Source: Fibrobacter sp. UWB4
GTDB lineage: Bacteria > Fibrobacterota > Fibrobacteria > Fibrobacterales > Fibrobacteraceae
Assembly: GCF_002210345.1 (NCBI RefSeq)
Contig: NZ_MWQI01000001.1
Span: 1,116,001-1,180,000, forward strand
Reading direction: 5' to 3'
Length of the DNA: 64,000 nucleotides
Both the position numbers and the translations under genes were made by a program. The notes below the pieces were generated by a model, which saw nothing but the letters and a program-made list of their open reading frames with translations, searched no databases and was not told where the DNA came from. Below, one piece after another: positions 1-8,287 of this stretch. Positions within the stretch are counted from its first letter, which is position 1. Each line of letters opens with the position of its first letter.

Positions 1-2
1 GC

Positions 3-797
3 TCCTGCTCCACAACCGAAAGCATGAAGGGCATCAAGGGCGATTCGAGCATCGCCGTTAGCGGTGGCGTCATCGACATCAACAGCCGCGATGACGGTCT
101 CCATAGTGGCGGCACCATCACACTCAGCGGCGGCACAATGACCATCGCTACAGACGACGACGGTGTTCACGCCGAAAAAGCACTCTATGTCAAGGACAAC
201 GCCAACGTGAGCGTGACCATCGCATACGAAGGCATGGAATCCCCGGACATGAACTTTGAAGGCGGCATCACGAGCGTCATCACCACAGACGACGGCTGGA
301 ATGCGGCTGGCGGCACAAGCACCACAACCGGCGGCAACACTGGTCGCGGCGGCTGGGGCGGAGCAGGCGGAGGCATGGGCGGTAGCACCGGGAATCTCAA
401 GGTCTCTGGCGGTTACCACTACGTTTACGTGGGCACAGGCGACACGGACGGCATAGACAGCAATGGCGGCATCAGCATCACCGGCGGCGTCATCATCGTG
501 GAATGCCGCATGAACGGTGGCATGGGCGGCATGGTCGATTCCGACGGAACAACCACCATTTCGAGCAATGCAAAGCTTCTCGGATTCGGGACGAACAATT
601 CCGAAGAAGGTACGCAGTACAGTGTCAGTTTCAACACCAACAGCTACTACGGAACTTCGGATATCGCATTCAAGCCAAGCTTCTCGGGAAGCAAGATGGT
701 CTCTAGCGTAGGCCAGCCGGGCGTCGTGAACAGCGTGAGCGGCATGACCAAGACCTGCTTCGGGAACAGCACCGATCGCTGCGTTTATACGAAGTAG
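3..797 (+). CDS. Cthe_2159-type carbohydrate-binding beta-helix protein (5' truncated by window)
   Basis: The reading frame is open to the left window edge, so only the C-terminal ~264 residues are present. The protein is very Gly/Ser/Thr/Asp-rich with repeated rungs such as SGGVIDINSRDDGLHS, SGGTMTIATDDDGVHA and ISITGGVIIVECRMNGG. This fits the right-handed beta-helix family typified by Clostridium thermocellum Cthe_2159, a secreted calcium-binding, polygalacturonate-binding protein. The DDG(L/V)H repeats are plausible calcium ligands. A Gly-rich insertion (WGGAGGGMGGS) sits near residue 115. The C-terminal end has two Cys (CFGNSTDRC) that could form a disulfide. It is followed by a strong bidirectional terminator. 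Function by family: extracellular or surface binding of acidic plant polysaccharide. The signal peptide is outside the window. Family call moderately sure; substrate inferred. Confidence 0.7.
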   Translation, partial: SCSTTESMKGIKGDSSIAVSGGVIDINSRDDGLHSGGTITLSGGTMTIATDDDGVHAEKALYVKDNANVSVTIAYEGMESPDMNFEGGITSVITTDDGWNAAGGTSTTTGGNTGRGGWGGAGGGMGGSTGNLKVSGGYHYVYVGTGDTDGIDSNGGISITGGVIIVECRMNGGMGGMVDSDGTTTISSNAKLLGFGTNNSEEGTQYSVSFNTNSYYGTSDIAFKPSFSGSKMVSSVGQPGVVNSVSGMTKTCFGNSTDRCVYTK

Positions 798-830
798 GGA
801 GTAGGAAGTTAGAAGTAGGAAGTAGACAGT
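793..830. repeat. Heptad-like tandem repeat, TAGGAAG/TAGACAG type
   Basis: Degenerate head-to-tail units GTAGGAA, GTTAGAA, GTAGGAA, GTAGACA start inside the stop codon region. The inverse copy (ACTGTCTACT units) lies at 905-937, so the two tracts flank the terminator as an inverted pair. Confidence 0.75.
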
Positions 831-837
831 AAAAAGC

Positions 838-867
838 ATAAAGGCGAGCACATTTGCTCGCCTTTTT
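838..867. terminator. Bidirectional rho-independent terminator
   Basis: Stem AAGGCGAGCA (841-850), loop CATT, TGCTCGCCTT (855-864). A-rich 5' flank and TTTT 3' flank make it functional on both strands. It separates the convergent beta-helix gene and pilT. Confidence 0.85.
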
Positions 868-904
868 CAAATTCAGAAATCGTGAATTTATTGCTGCAAC
901 TTTC

Positions 905-937
905 TGCCTACTGTCTACTAACCACTGTCTACTAATT
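905..937. repeat. Heptad-like tandem repeat (inverse orientation)
   Basis: CTACTGTCTACTAACCACTGTCTACTAAT: reverse-complement copies of the TAGACAG unit at 821-830. It overlaps the pilT stop codon region. Confidence 0.7.
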
Positions 938-2036
938 ACATCCAGCCGCGATCAGATGTGCCAGAAATACCACGAATCTTAAGATCGAAGTCATCGCGGT
1001 TCGTCGCAGCGTTCATAGCCGTTTCGAGCGAAATCTGCTCATTCTGGTAAAGCTCCAGGAGCGCCTGGTCGAACGTCTGGCTATGGTATTGAATGTGACC
1101 TTCAGCAACAGCCTGTTCCACCATGTCAATCTTGTTCTTATCCTGGATATATTCCTTGATGGCGCCCGTATTCACGAGAATCTCGGCTGCCGGGACTCGC
1201 CCCTTGCCATCCTTCGTCGGCAAAAGGCGCAGCGAAATGATGCCAGCCAAGACTTCTGCAAGCAACAAACGCACTTCGTCATGCTGATGCGGCGGATACA
1301 TCGAAAGCACACGGTGAATCGTTTCAACAGCATTCGTCGTATGGATGGTCGCAAAGACCATGTGGCCCGTATCGGCAGCCGTAAGCGCAATCTGCATCGT
1401 CTCAAGGTCACGAATTTCGCCCACGAGGAGCACATCCGGGTCCTGACGGAGAGCTGCTCGAAGCGCGTTCGCATAAGAAAGCGTATCCACGCCGATTTCA
1501 CGCTGCGAGATAATCGCCACGTTATCTTTATAAAGATATTCAATCGGGTCTTCGACGGTAATGACGTTTACGGATTCCTTGTGGTTGATGTAGTCAATCA
1601 TCGAGGCAAGCGTCGTCGACTTACCAGAACCCGTCGTACCCGTCACAAGCACAAGGCCACGCTTGGTCAAGGCCAAATCGCGAATGACTTCGGGCAAATG
1701 CAATTCTTCGAACGGCGGAATCACAGCCTTGATATGACGAATGACAACAGCGATCGAACCACGCTGACGGAACACGTTCACACGGAAACGCCCCATGTCG
1801 CGGGCGCCCACGGCAAAGTCACATTCCTTGTTCGCTTCAAAACGCTGCTTCTGATCGCGATTCATGATATCATCCAAGAATGAATCCATCATGGCGCTAT
1901 CGATGCGCACGTCAAAAAGCCTCTGTAAAGCACCATTGATACGATAAACAGGCGGAACGCCAACTCGCAAATGCAAGTCAGACGCCTTGCGGTTTACCAT
2001 TTCACGCAAGAGCTGTTCAATGCGAAGTTCAGCCAT
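936..2036 (-). CDS. pilT: Type IV pilus retraction ATPase PilT
   Basis: Hexameric secretion-type ATPase that powers depolymerisation of type IV pili (twitching, surface motility); cytoplasmic, at the pilus base. The 366-residue product has the N-terminal PAS-like domain (KASDLHLRVG), Walker A GTTGSGKST at about 133-141, the Asp box, Walker B (LLVGEIRDLET) near 203-214 and the HIHTTNA-type His box (FATIHTTNA). The length is normal for PilT. I chose the ATG at 2036 because GGAGAAG lies 6-7 nt upstream. A longer TTG start at 2051 would overlap the preceding gene and has no ribosome-binding site. It begins 1 nt after the TPR gene stop, so the two are co-transcribed. No other pilus genes are in the window. 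Confidence 0.95.
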   Translation of the reverse strand: MAELRIEQLLREMVNRKASDLHLRVGVPPVYRINGALQRLFDVRIDSAMMDSFLDDIMNRDQKQRFEANKECDFAVGARDMGRFRVNVFRQRGSIAVVIRHIKAVIPPFEELHLPEVIRDLALTKRGLVLVTGTTGSGKSTTLASMIDYINHKESVNVITVEDPIEYLYKDNVAIISQREIGVDTLSYANALRAALRQDPDVLLVGEIRDLETMQIALTAADTGHMVFATIHTTNAVETIHRVLSMYPPHQHDEVRLLLAEVLAGIISLRLLPTKDGKGRVPAAEILVNTGAIKEYIQDKNKIDMVEQAVAEGHIQYHSQTFDQALLELYQNEQISLETAMNAATNRDDFDLKIRGISGTSDRGWM

Positions 2037-2037
2037 A

Positions 2038-4578
2038 TTAGACTTCTCCAAACTTTTCGCGGCAGAGTTTCTTTACTTCTTCCAAACGAGATTGAATTTC
2101 AGCATTATCCGGATTTTTCTTGGCGAGATCCGAATAAATATCAAGAGCCTTGTCGTAGACGCCCTGTTCCATATAAATGTCCGCCAGCGTACGCGTGTTC
2201 AGACTGTCATCCAGATCAGCAGCGCCACGAGAGAGCGGAGCTTCTGCATTTTCAACAAGGCTTGCAGAAACTTCATCATCGGAATCGCCGGACATCAGGT
2301 AGTCTACGCCGTTGTTGTTCGGTTCATCGGACTCCGGCAGGGAATCGTCTTCGTCGAACAATCCCTTGAAAGCATTCGAGACTTCGGAATCGATGGAATC
2401 GAGTTCAGCAGACGGAGCAGTCTCTTCTACAGCCTGTTCTGCGACGGGAGCTGCAACAGGTTCTTCCGGCAAATCCAAATCATCGTCTTTGCCGAAAATG
2501 CTATCAAAGGATTCTTCGACGCCCTTTTCTACATTTTCCTTTACAGCGCTCTCTTCAAGTTCTGCACTTGTCGCTTCCTGGCTCAAAGATTCTTCGGCAG
2601 GAGTTTCTTCGACCGAATTTTCAGAAGGCACAGATTCCGCAGGTGCAGAATCGTCCTTGTCACCGAACATGGAAGCAAAAGCACCACCCATTTCCTGAGC
2701 AAGGCTTTCTTCTTTCGGCTGTTCTGCGACAGATTCTTCAGCAACAGGTTCTTCAGCTGGAGCATTTTCTACAGGAGCTTCATCATCGCCAAAAAGCGCA
2801 TCAAAAGCACCGTCAACGTCTTCGGCAGCCGATTCTTCCGCAGCCGATTCTTCATCCTTTTTTTCAGATTCGCTAGATTCATCCAGATTCAAGACAAAAT
2901 CATCTTCAGGCTTGGACAGGTCCTCTTCGTCCGAGAAATCCATATGAGAAGTCGGAACTAGACCTTCTGCCGGAGCAATATTCTCGGCAGCTTCCGTTGG
3001 CGTAAATTCAGGAGCCTTTTCAACAACATCATCGGTCGCTGTATCAGCCAAAGTACCCTGGTCCATGCTAAAGTCGGCATCGGCAGACTTTTCGAACAAG
3101 CCACCCAAAGATTCCCCAGAAGCAGGTTCTTCCAGCGGTTCCGTTTCAGGAGCCTTTTCATCAGAGGATGCTGCTACAGAACCCGTTGTTTCCGTCGAAA
3201 CATCATCGTTCATGTTGAAGTCGGCATCGGCGGATTTTTCGAACAAGCTCCCAAACGAATTTTCATCGGACTCTGAAGCTACAGAAGCATGTTCTTCAGG
3301 GAGTTCATCATCACCCAAAAGCGACGAGAAAGCATCATCAACATTCGTTCCGGCATCTTCAGTCTTTGGCGCCACCTCTTCCGGTTTTTCATCTAGATTA
3401 AGATCATCCGATTCGATGGCGTCGGCTTCATCCGAGAAATCCATATGCGATGTAGGGATGCCGTTTTCAGAAGTTTCACCAGCGAGATTTTCCTTTTCTG
3501 TCGGATTTTCATCTGGCACATCCAGGCTTTCGGCAACCGGCTTCTCTTCATTTAACTCAGGGCTGGACGCAGTATCAGCCGTAGACTCTTCCGGGAGTTC
3601 ATCGTCGCCAAGCAGAGAAGAGAAAGCATCGTCAACATTCGTTGATTTTTTATCTGCATCCAGCGGTTCATCCAAGCTATCAAGACTAAGTTCGCTATCG
3701 TCAAGCTTTTCTTCAGAAATTTTTTCGAGCGGTTCATCAATCAGTTCATCAGCAACGCTTTCCTGCTTGGATTCTTCTTCATCAACCTTTTCATCATCCG
3801 AGAAATGAGAGAAGAGAGATGACGTTGCCGGTTCTTCTTCGGCAACAGCCTTCTTGCCTGAATCCACAACATCGAGGTCGTCATCGCCACCCAGAATGCC
3901 AGAAATGGCAGAAGAAACTTCCGAGGAGTTCAGCACATGATCAAAATCCGGAATCTCAGAACCATCTGGATTCTTGGAAAGATCATCAGAAGCAAAATTC
4001 AGGGAATTGCGCAAAGCCTCCATTGAAGAATTGTCTTCTTCATCAGTATTCGGAAGCGATGCCGCAAGGTTTGCAAAGATATTGTCTTCACCGCTGATTT
4101 CTGCATTTTCAGCATCATCGTTCACGTCCATCGTAAACGAACTTTCGTCCATCGGTGGCGGCACGAGACTTGCCTGTTCTTCTTCTGGGAGAACATCGTA
4201 TTCCTCTTTCCAGAACGGATCCAGCGGGTCCATATCGTGAACACGGCGGAAACAGGCATTGCGCTCAGCAACCTTACCAAGCTTATCGTAGGATTCACCC
4301 ATTCTCTTATGAGCAGAGAGGCAGAACGGATCCTTGGCAAGCACCTTCTTATATTGCGAGATGCTCCCCGCATAATCCTGCTGACCCGCCAAGACCTTTG
4401 CACGGACCAACATTGCAGGAACATCGGAAGGTGAAGCCGCAAGAGCCGTATCGACAATTTTCAAGGCAGCTTCGTAATCACCCGAAGCACGTTCCATGTC
4501 GGCAAGCCAGGCAAGAGCCTGAGAACGCCCCTTATTCTTTTTTACAGCCTTTCTGAGAGAATCCAACGATATAGCCAT
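2038..4578 (-). CDS. TPR protein with long acidic repeat linker
   Basis: About 846 residues in three parts. An N-terminal TPR block (~1-135, e.g. YEAALKIVDTALAASPSD, YAGSISQYKKVLAKDP) is followed by ~600 residues of Asp/Glu/Ser-rich low-complexity sequence, then a single C-terminal TPR (ADIYMEQGVYDKALDIYSDL). The linker contains recurring modules: NVDDAFSSLLGDDELPEE (twice), LFEKSADADF (twice) and PTSHMDFSDE (twice), plus diverged FDALFGDDE and FDSIFGKDD copies. There is no signal peptide or membrane segment, so it is probably cytoplasmic. It lies between a Trm112-like gene (TGATG overlap) and pilT (1-nt gap), which suggests a scaffold role around the pilus or motility machinery, but that is inference. 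Of two adjacent ATG codons, the second (4578) has better spacing from GGAG. Confidence 0.75.
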   Translation of the reverse strand: MAISLDSLRKAVKKNKGRSQALAWLADMERASGDYEAALKIVDTALAASPSDVPAMLVRAKVLAGQQDYAGSISQYKKVLAKDPFCLSAHKRMGESYDKLGKVAERNACFRRVHDMDPLDPFWKEEYDVLPEEEQASLVPPPMDESSFTMDVNDDAENAEISGEDNIFANLAASLPNTDEEDNSSMEALRNSLNFASDDLSKNPDGSEIPDFDHVLNSSEVSSAISGILGGDDDLDVVDSGKKAVAEEEPATSSLFSHFSDDEKVDEEESKQESVADELIDEPLEKISEEKLDDSELSLDSLDEPLDADKKSTNVDDAFSSLLGDDELPEESTADTASSPELNEEKPVAESLDVPDENPTEKENLAGETSENGIPTSHMDFSDEADAIESDDLNLDEKPEEVAPKTEDAGTNVDDAFSSLLGDDELPEEHASVASESDENSFGSLFEKSADADFNMNDDVSTETTGSVAASSDEKAPETEPLEEPASGESLGGLFEKSADADFSMDQGTLADTATDDVVEKAPEFTPTEAAENIAPAEGLVPTSHMDFSDEEDLSKPEDDFVLNLDESSESEKKDEESAAEESAAEDVDGAFDALFGDDEAPVENAPAEEPVAEESVAEQPKEESLAQEMGGAFASMFGDKDDSAPAESVPSENSVEETPAEESLSQEATSAELEESAVKENVEKGVEESFDSIFGKDDDLDLPEEPVAAPVAEQAVEETAPSAELDSIDSEVSNAFKGLFDEDDSLPESDEPNNNGVDYLMSGDSDDEVSASLVENAEAPLSRGAADLDDSLNTRTLADIYMEQGVYDKALDIYSDLAKKNPDNAEIQSRLEEVKKLCREKFGEV

Positions 4579-4835
4579 CATTTCTCCAATGGAAGAAGAA
4601 CAGCTTCATCCGCCAAAAGTACAGGTATACCGTCACGAACCGGATAGACACGGGAACCATCAGGTGTCGTAAGCGCTTCGGTCAGGGGTTCAGTAATAGC
4701 TTCGCCAGCTGCGTTTTTGAGAGAGCCGGCACTAATAGCATTGTTCAAAAGAGCGATGCAATCCTCGCCCGCTTGAGAAAGAGGTTGACGTGTTTCCGGG
4801 CAGCAAAGAATACTTAACAATTTAGAATCGAGCAT
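4578..4835 (-). CDS. Trm112-like (UPF0434/YcaR) protein
   Basis: 85 residues from ATG 4835, preceded by AAAAGG. An upstream in-frame ATG at 4895 would read through a 13-bp inverted repeat and is unlikely. The N-terminus LDSKLLSILCCPETRQPL and C-terminus VYPVRDGIPVLL match the small Trm112/YcaR family, whose members act as partners or activators of methyltransferases. Compared with zinc-binding members, the second CxxC is not present and there is a ~25-residue insertion between the two conserved ends. Its stop overlaps the start of the TPR gene (TGATG), indicating translational coupling. Specific partner unknown. Confidence 0.75.
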   Translation of the reverse strand: MLDSKLLSILCCPETRQPLSQAGEDCIALLNNAISAGSLKNAAGEAITEPLTEALTTPDGSRVYPVRDGIPVLLADEAVLLPLEK

Positions 4836-4845
4836 AAGACCTTTT

Positions 4846-4879
4846 AAATGTGTTATTTCATCAAAAAAATAACACATTT
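4846..4879. promoter_or_regulatory. 13-bp perfect inverted repeat before the Trm112-like gene
   Basis: AAATGTGTTATTT (4846-4858), an 8-nt loop, then AAATAACACATTT (4867-4879). It lies between the GT2 stop and the Trm112-like start. On the minus strand it has A-rich sequence before it and no clean U tract after it. It ends right at the AAAAGG ribosome-binding site. Either a weak terminator or a structure or operator controlling the downstream pilT operon. Confidence 0.55.
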
Positions 4880-4898
4880 TTACAAAAAAGGGCAAATT

Positions 4899-6545
4899 TT
4901 AACGAAGATATTTAAGGTTTACAAGGGCAAAATTGCCATTTTTGCCATTTCCAATAAGCAAATACACACACATTCCCAATTTATCGAGCCAGTTGATGTT
5001 GAATTCCTCGCGATAACCCGAGAAATTCGAGACCACCAAAAGCTCACGGCAACCCGTGCGGTTGCGAATGGACTCCATGTCCGAAAGCGGTCCAAGGAGA
5101 TGCTTGCGGTTCTCTTCGGAGAGCTTTTCGGGTTCAGAACTCACGCAACCGAGAATTTCAATGCCCGGGATCACGTTGTAGCTATCGAACCAGTTATTGA
5201 GGGAATCTTCACGACCGCCAAGCAGAATGGAGCGGTGGCGTTTTTTCGCAAAGATACGGTAGAAATAGTTTATCCAGAATGCAACGCGGCGCCAAGCAAG
5301 GAGAACAAACGGGATAAAGAGACTGGAACAGACAGCATAGATGCACCACCCAATACTGGGATAGATTGTAGACTTGTCTCCCGGGACATAAGAAAATTGG
5401 GCAAAGTAACGGAATACCTCATACCCACCAACAGCAAGAAGGTTCAGTGGCACAAGGTACTGCAAGAACTTTTCGCCCTTGAGGCTGGATTCCGTGTATT
5501 CCCCACGGAAAATAAGAAAGACCATATTAACAATGGCGACCAAGCCAACAAGCCACCAGTCTTCAAAAGTCGTTATCACCCCGATGGATTCCTTAATGGA
5601 TGTAAAAATGCATCCGTCGTTTCCCAAACCGGGCAAAAATACAAGTGCCCACACGGCAATCACGCCCAAGTCGAGGAACATCTTCCAAAACTTCGGGATG
5701 AGGCGCGAGAACATGCCCACAAAAGCGGCAAAAAGGATACCGAACGACACCAGGAAATTCGGGACAAAATAAAGGTCCTTGTGCTTTTTCACAAAGATCA
5801 GCATCGCCTTGTAGAAATCCACATACGAACCCCAACGGCGCGTACGGCAGCTCTGTCCCTTGAAATGCAAAATATTCGTGACCGGCGTGTAATAATTGTG
5901 GAGACCCATTTCCTTGGTGCGGAAACAGAGGTCCAAGTCTTCGCCGTACATGAAGAAGTCTTCGTCAAAGCCGTTCAGCTTTTCGTAGACATCGCGGCGG
6001 ATGCAGAAGAACGAGCCGCTAATGGCATCGACTTCAATCATCTCGTCCGGGTCAGCGTATGTCATGTTATAGCTTGCAAGTGTCTTGCTTTTCGGAAAGA
6101 GCGAAGCAAGGCCAATTGTCTTGGAAACAGCAGAAACAATCGTCGGGAACGAACGGCGGCATGCCCACTGCAGCGTTCCGTCTTCGTTCAAGATACGGCA
6201 ACCGACCGTGCCTGCATCCGGATGCTCTTCCATGAACTGGAGCATTTCGCGGAAAGCGTTCTTTGAAATGATCGTATCCGGGTTGATGAAGAACAAGTAT
6301 GGCTTGGTCGCATGCTTTTCGGCAAGGTTGCAGCCTTTGCCAAAGCCCAGATTTTCCTTGGAGTCAATCCATTCCACTTCCGGGAAGAAGTTCTTGATTT
6401 CGGGAATGATCGGCTCGGTAGAACCGTTATCCAGAACGATAATCTGCGAATCGATCCCTTCGCATGCGTCACGGACGGACTTGAGGCATGCCGGAATGAA
6501 GTCGCAAGAGTTATAAGCAATGATAATGACAGAACAGGAAAGCAT
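4899..6545 (-). CDS. Membrane glycosyltransferase: GT2 domain fused to a nucleotide-binding-like C-terminal domain
   Basis: 548 residues. Residues ~1-260 form a GT-A family 2 domain of the rhamnosyltransferase (WbbL) type: SVIIIAYNS, VLDNGSTEP, NLGFGKGCNLA, FFINPDT (DxD-like) and the acceptor-side motif GFDEDFFMYGEDLDL. About five hydrophobic segments follow (~270-420). The C-terminal ~110 residues (RSILLGGREDSLNNW ... LLVVSNFSGYREEFN) resemble the Rossmann/CoA-binding-like domain found ahead of polyprenyl-phosphate sugar transferases. It is the last gene of the glycosylation string, 41 nt after the mannose synthase gene across a repeat tract. No Shine-Dalgarno sequence is visible. Role: adding a sugar to a lipid-linked or surface glycan at the inner membrane; sugar not predictable. 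Confidence 0.8.
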   Translation of the reverse strand: MLSCSVIIIAYNSCDFIPACLKSVRDACEGIDSQIIVLDNGSTEPIIPEIKNFFPEVEWIDSKENLGFGKGCNLAEKHATKPYLFFINPDTIISKNAFREMLQFMEEHPDAGTVGCRILNEDGTLQWACRRSFPTIVSAVSKTIGLASLFPKSKTLASYNMTYADPDEMIEVDAISGSFFCIRRDVYEKLNGFDEDFFMYGEDLDLCFRTKEMGLHNYYTPVTNILHFKGQSCRTRRWGSYVDFYKAMLIFVKKHKDLYFVPNFLVSFGILFAAFVGMFSRLIPKFWKMFLDLGVIAVWALVFLPGLGNDGCIFTSIKESIGVITTFEDWWLVGLVAIVNMVFLIFRGEYTESSLKGEKFLQYLVPLNLLAVGGYEVFRYFAQFSYVPGDKSTIYPSIGWCIYAVCSSLFIPFVLLAWRRVAFWINYFYRIFAKKRHRSILLGGREDSLNNWFDSYNVIPGIEILGCVSSEPEKLSEENRKHLLGPLSDMESIRNRTGCRELLVVSNFSGYREEFNINWLDKLGMCVYLLIGNGKNGNFALVNLKYLR

Positions 6546-6550
6546 AGGCT

Positions 6551-6584
6551 AGTTGGAAGTAGGAAGTAGACGGTAGGAAGTGGG
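6551..6584. repeat. Heptad-like tandem repeat, TAGGAAG type
   Basis: Units AGTTGGA, AGTAGGA, AGTAGAC, GGTAGGA, AGTGGGC fill the short gap between two genes of the same string. Confidence 0.7.
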
Positions 6585-6586
6585 CG

Positions 6587-7300
6587 TTAAGCCAATCCCA
6601 ATCGCAGTTTCAGCACGAGGAAGAACGCTTCGGAGATGATTCCGCCGCTCATCTTGGAAGTGCCGCGAGTGCGGTCCGTAAAGATGATGGGGATTTCTTT
6701 CACGCGGAGGCCCTTCTTCCAAATCTTGAACGTCGTCTCGATCTGGAAGCAGTAACCGTCGCTCTTCATCTTGTCGAGGTTAAGCGCCTGCAACGCTTCA
6801 CGGCGGAAGCACTTGAAACCGCCCGTCGCATCGCTGATCGGGAGGCCCGTCACAAGTCGCGTATAGACATTCGCGCCATAGCTCAAAATCAGGCGGCGCA
6901 AATCCCAGTTCACCACGCTGATGCGGTGATCCTGATAACGGCTACCTAGCACAAGGTCGGCATCTTCGGCAGTTTCCAGGAATCGGTTCAGATCCGTCGG
7001 GCTATGGCTAAAGTCGGCGTCCATTTCGAAAACGCGCTCGTAATCGCGTTCAAGCGCCCACTTGAAACCCATCACATAGGCAGAGCCAAGACCCATCTTA
7101 CCCTTGCGGCGGATCAAGTGGATTCTGGGATTCTTGTCGGCTTCGGCCTGGACGAGGTCGCCAGTACCATCCGGAGAACCATCATCCACCACCAAGATTT
7201 CTAAGCAATCATTCTGTTCCAAAATGGCCGACATAATGAGGAGAATATTCTCCTTTTCATTGTAGGTCGGAACAATAACCAAACTCTTAGGGAACGCCAT
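6587..7300 (-). CDS. Polyprenol-phosphate mannose synthase (Dpm1/Ppm1-like GT2)
   Basis: 237 residues. It transfers a sugar, by family mannose from GDP-mannose, to polyprenyl phosphate, giving the lipid donor for GT-C mannosyltransferases. Motifs are PTYNEKENI, VVDDGSPDGTGDL, GLGSAYVMGFKWAL, MDADFSHSP (metal-binding DxD), LVLGSRY, and the DPM signature ATGGFKCFRREAL followed by FQIETTFK and RTRGTSKMSGGI. It has no C-terminal membrane domain, as in soluble single-domain DPM1. Start ATG 7300 has AGAGG 7 nt upstream; a longer start at 7321 has no support. It lies in the same string as a DUF2723 protein and two more GT2 enzymes, so a role in protein or envelope mannosylation is likely. Glucose as the sugar cannot be excluded. 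Confidence 0.88.
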   Translation of the reverse strand: MAFPKSLVIVPTYNEKENILLIMSAILEQNDCLEILVVDDGSPDGTGDLVQAEADKNPRIHLIRRKGKMGLGSAYVMGFKWALERDYERVFEMDADFSHSPTDLNRFLETAEDADLVLGSRYQDHRISVVNWDLRRLILSYGANVYTRLVTGLPISDATGGFKCFRREALQALNLDKMKSDGYCFQIETTFKIWKKGLRVKEIPIIFTDRTRGTSKMSGGIISEAFFLVLKLRLGLA

Positions 7301-7332
7301 AAAATACCTCTCTAAACACAAATCTACACAAA

Positions 7333-8271
7333 TTACAATTCGCCAATGGTATCAGAAACGGGATAAGAGCGTTTTTTGTTGCCATTCATCATCTCGCCAA
7401 GAAGTCCAAGCGAAAAGAACTGAACACTCATGACAAGCGAGAAGGCGCCTGCCAACAGAAGCGGACGCACATGCATCGCCCCGGTCTCACACCATTCATA
7501 GCCAAAATAACCGCAAGTGCCAAGACCGAAAAGCATCAAAATAAGCCCAATCAGCCCAAAGAAATGGAGCGGTTTCGAAGAGAAGCTACGCATGAACATG
7601 AGGGATACCAAGTCCAAAAAGCCACTCACCAGGCGGGAAACGCCGTACTTCGAGACGCCATGGACGCGGGCGCGGTGCGCCACCGGCATTTCCGTAATGC
7701 GAAAGCCCTGCCACTTGGCCATCACCGGGATAAAGCGGTGGTAGTCGCCGTAAAGCTGGATAAAGCGGACAACGGAGCTGCGGTAAGCCTTGATGCCGCA
7801 GTTGAAATCGTGCAGGCGCTTGCCACAGACCATCGACACGGTCAAGTTGAAAAGCTTGGAAGGCATCGTCTTGTGCCAAGGGTCAAGACGGCGAATCTTC
7901 CAGCCAGAGACAAGGTCGTAACCGCTTTCGAGGATCTTGATCATCTTCGGGATTTCGAGCGGGTCATCCTGCAAGTCGCCATCAAGCGTAGCGACATACT
8001 TGCCACGAGCCTTGGAAAAACCAAGGGCAAGTGCGGCGGCCTTGCCGCAGTTGAACTGGAAACGGAACGCACTCATCGAAGATCCAGGTTTTACACCATA
8101 TTCCTTGGCGAGACCTTCGACAACTTCCCATGTATTATCGCGGCTACCATCATCAATGATGATCACCTCGAATTCCATACCGGTCGGTTCGATTGCAGCC
8201 CAAATTTCCTTCATCAACTCAGGAAGATTTTCACTTTCTTCCTTAACAGGGATAACCAAGCTCAAATCCAT
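7333..8271 (-). CDS. Polyprenyl-phosphate glycosyltransferase with two C-terminal TM segments (GtrB/ArnC-like GT2)
   Basis: 312 residues. Residues ~1-225 form a GT2 domain with LVIPVKEESENLP, IIDDGSRDNTW, NCGKAAALALGFSKARG, the metal site LDGDLQDDP, and the family motif LHDFNCGIKAYR with HRARVHGVSKYG. Two hydrophobic helices (FGLIGLILMLFGLGTCGYFG; LLAGAFSLVMSVQFFSLGLL) finish the protein, as in undecaprenyl-phosphate glucosyl- or aminoarabinosyl-transferases. It is expected to charge the lipid carrier with a sugar on the cytoplasmic face. GAGG lies 9 nt before the ATG. It sits 16 nt after the DUF2723 gene and 32 nt before the DPM-like gene, so two different lipid-linked donors may be made for this locus. 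Confidence 0.85.
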   Translation of the reverse strand: MDLSLVIPVKEESENLPELMKEIWAAIEPTGMEFEVIIIDDGSRDNTWEVVEGLAKEYGVKPGSSMSAFRFQFNCGKAAALALGFSKARGKYVATLDGDLQDDPLEIPKMIKILESGYDLVSGWKIRRLDPWHKTMPSKLFNLTVSMVCGKRLHDFNCGIKAYRSSVVRFIQLYGDYHRFIPVMAKWQGFRITEMPVAHRARVHGVSKYGVSRLVSGFLDLVSLMFMRSFSSKPLHFFGLIGLILMLFGLGTCGYFGYEWCETGAMHVRPLLLAGAFSLVMSVQFFSLGLLGEMMNGNKKRSYPVSDTIGEL

Positions 8272-8287
8272 GACAATACCTCAAGAA

